Shown piece after piece: positions 62,783 through 64,000 of a stretch of 64,000 nt of DNA. Source of the DNA: Thermoplasmatales archaeon E-plasma (lineage in GTDB: Archaea > Thermoplasmatota > Thermoplasmata > Thermoplasmatales > Thermoplasmataceae); the NCBI GenBank assembly GCA_000496135.1, contig KI542675.1, forward strand, positions 124,001-188,000, in the 5' to 3' direction. A program made the position numbers and the translations under genes. The notes beneath the pieces were generated by a model. The model had not been told where the DNA came from. It saw only the letters and a program-made list of their open reading frames with translations, and did not search any database. Position 1 is the stretch's first letter, and each line of letters starts with the position of its first letter.

Positions 62783-64000
62783 TTATATAGAATGGGCTCG
62801 ACAGGACTTCATTATAGGTGTAATCAAGTCCAAAATGGAACGTGTAAACCTGATTGCATTAGTTGCAGCAGAACACACATTATGTCTATGGTTACGGGGG
62901 GCTGTCTTTAAATTCACGAGACACATGTGGAAGGCGACCATAGATGAAAATGCCGAAATTATAGTGAATGAAGACAGAATGAACAGAACGAGGAAAGATT
63001 CCTGTATGGCAGAAGACATTGCTATGGCATTAATACCATATTTACCCAGATTCGTAGAAGTCATATGGCTCATCAAGTCTAATTCATTATACCTGAGATA
63101 GATGAACGCTGTTAGGAAAGAGAGGATAATACTTCCTCCCAAATTGCCCATAAATTGTACAATAGAACTTGACGCGCCAATATCTCTCGGTTCTGCTGAG
63201 TATTGCGCAGAAAGAGTTGTTGCAGCCAATGTAAAGCCAACGCCAAAGCCTATTGGGATTAGACCCTCCACCAAGCCTAAGACAGGAAGCGGTCCCACGA
63301 ATATATAAGGTTGTGTACTCGGTGATATTTTCAGAAGGGGGAGAAACCCAAGTGTCATGCAAATTGTCCCTACAATGCAAAAAAACCTGTAAGATAGCTT
63401 TGGTAATAAAATTCCTCCGAGTATAGATCCCAATACCATTGGAACGACGAAACCATAGAGAACATTTCTGAGTGTATTTGCCGTTCCGAAGAGAACCTCT
63501 GTTACAAATATGGCGATGAATGTACTAAGGGAAAAAAGAACTCCTCCACGAAAGAAACTAAGAAAACTGTCTGAAATTATTGTTTTATGCCTGAACATTC
63601 TGAGAGGTATAACTGGCTCTTTTGCAATCCGCATTTCTACTAGCAAGAAAAAGGCCAATAACACCAGTCCTGATGCAAGAAAGGTAATAGCTAGGGGGTC
63701 ACTCAGAGACCATCCTGAATATGCCATTTCTATTAAAGGGAGTGTCAGAAGTGAGATCCATGAAGCAAGTAGAATGGAGCCCAGATAATCAAACTTTCCA
63801 CGCAAAATAGGTTTTAGTGGACTCAGTAACATCCATACAAGAATGAAAGAGACCATGCCGAACGGAATATTCACGTAAAAAACCCATCTCCAGCTTGTCG
63901 TATCAACGATGAACGCTCCAATTTCGGGACCAACCACAATGGCAATTCCAATGAAGCTGGTTACTGCACCCGTCAATTTAGCACGCGCAGCAGGGGGTAG
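62783..64000 (-). CDS. MFS exporter, DHA2 (EmrB/QacA) type, N-terminus outside the window
   Basis: The frame stays open to the right edge, so the true start is outside; at least 405 residues are visible. TGAVTSFIGIAIVVGPEIGAFI, then SWRWVFYVNIPFG, is motif C and the following DHA2 signature after helix 5 (G-P-x-x-G-G; here GPEIGAF). About nine helices follow, with a basic tail. Drug or metabolite efflux driven by proton exchange is typical for the family. Separated from the acyl-CoA operon by ~270 bases, so probably its own transcript. Confidence 0.85.
   Translation of the reverse strand, partial: LPPAARAKLTGAVTSFIGIAIVVGPEIGAFIVDTTSWRWVFYVNIPFGMVSFILVWMLLSPLKPILRGKFDYLGSILLASWISLLTLPLIEMAYSGWSLSDPLAITFLASGLVLLAFFLLVEMRIAKEPVIPLRMFRHKTIISDSFLSFFRGGVLFSLSTFIAIFVTEVLFGTANTLRNVLYGFVVPMVLGSILGGILLPKLSYRFFCIVGTICMTLGFLPLLKISPSTQPYIFVGPLPVLGLVEGLIPIGFGVGFTLAATTLSAQYSAEPRDIGASSSIVQFMGNLGGSIILSFLTAFIYLRYNELDLMSHMTSTNLGKYGINAIAMSSAIQESFLVLFILSSFTIISAFSSMVAFHMCLVNLKTAPRNHRHNVCSAATNAIRFTRSILDLITPIMKSCRAHSI

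Noticed and set aside
62721-63101. Plus-strand open frame of 126 codons
   Set aside because: Antisense to the MFS exporter, with no motif or promoter support.

Overview
The window looks like a chromosome segment of a Thermoplasmata-type archaeon (Thermoplasma/Ferroplasma/Cuniculiplasma relatives); genus is not resolved. The evidence is the archaeal core genes (diphthamide enzyme Dph2, e-MtaB-type tRNA methylthiotransferase, two-subunit 2-oxoacid:ferredoxin oxidoreductase, GxGD prepilin/preflagellin peptidase), TATA-type promoters about 25 bases upstream of apparently leaderless starts, and frequent TTG/GTG starts. No rRNA or tRNA gene was seen.

Layout. 1-16.3 kb is mostly chromosomal metabolism: korAB, an aspartase/fumarase-family lyase, a six-gene membrane complex of the hydrogenase-4/complex-I type (5594-12149) whose large subunit has lost the cysteines that bind Ni-Fe, then a peptidase E, e-MtaB and Dph2. 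16.4-31.3 kb is a complete, AT-rich type I-D CRISPR-Cas locus: CARF-HTH regulator, cas6, cas10d, csc2, csc1, cas3', cas4, cas1 (frame broken at a run of six C) and cas2, followed by an array of 74 repeats. An insertion sequence (31267-32760) cuts the distal end of that array. Directly after it comes a second complete system of type I-G (formerly I-U): cas3, csx17/cas8g, csb1/cas7, csb2/cas5-cas6, a cas4-cas1 fusion and cas2, with a 15-repeat array (42614-43670).

43.9-50 kb carries leftward chromosomal genes: hutI, a prepilin peptidase, an MBL-fold hydrolase, and a metal-handling group (SHOCT membrane protein, membrane-anchored HTH regulator, frameshifted CPC-type metal P-type ATPase, small YHS protein). 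50.2-58.5 kb is a turnover zone with IS1634-like and IS3-like remnants, a DUF4143-type ATPase, a two-gene SMC/OLD-like ATPase plus TOPRIM-like module that may be an uncharacterised defence system, and a second, almost identical copy of the insertion sequence (57039-58531). 58.6-64 kb holds a possible GyrI-like fragment pair, an acyl-CoA dehydrogenase and acyl-CoA synthetase operon, and the truncated end of an MFS exporter.

How it fits together. The two CRISPR-Cas systems have distinct effectors and repeats and each has its own cas4-cas1-cas2 set; one spacer pair suggests they sampled related invaders. The two IS copies are direct repeats flanking the whole I-G locus, so recombination between them would remove about 25.8 kb in one step.
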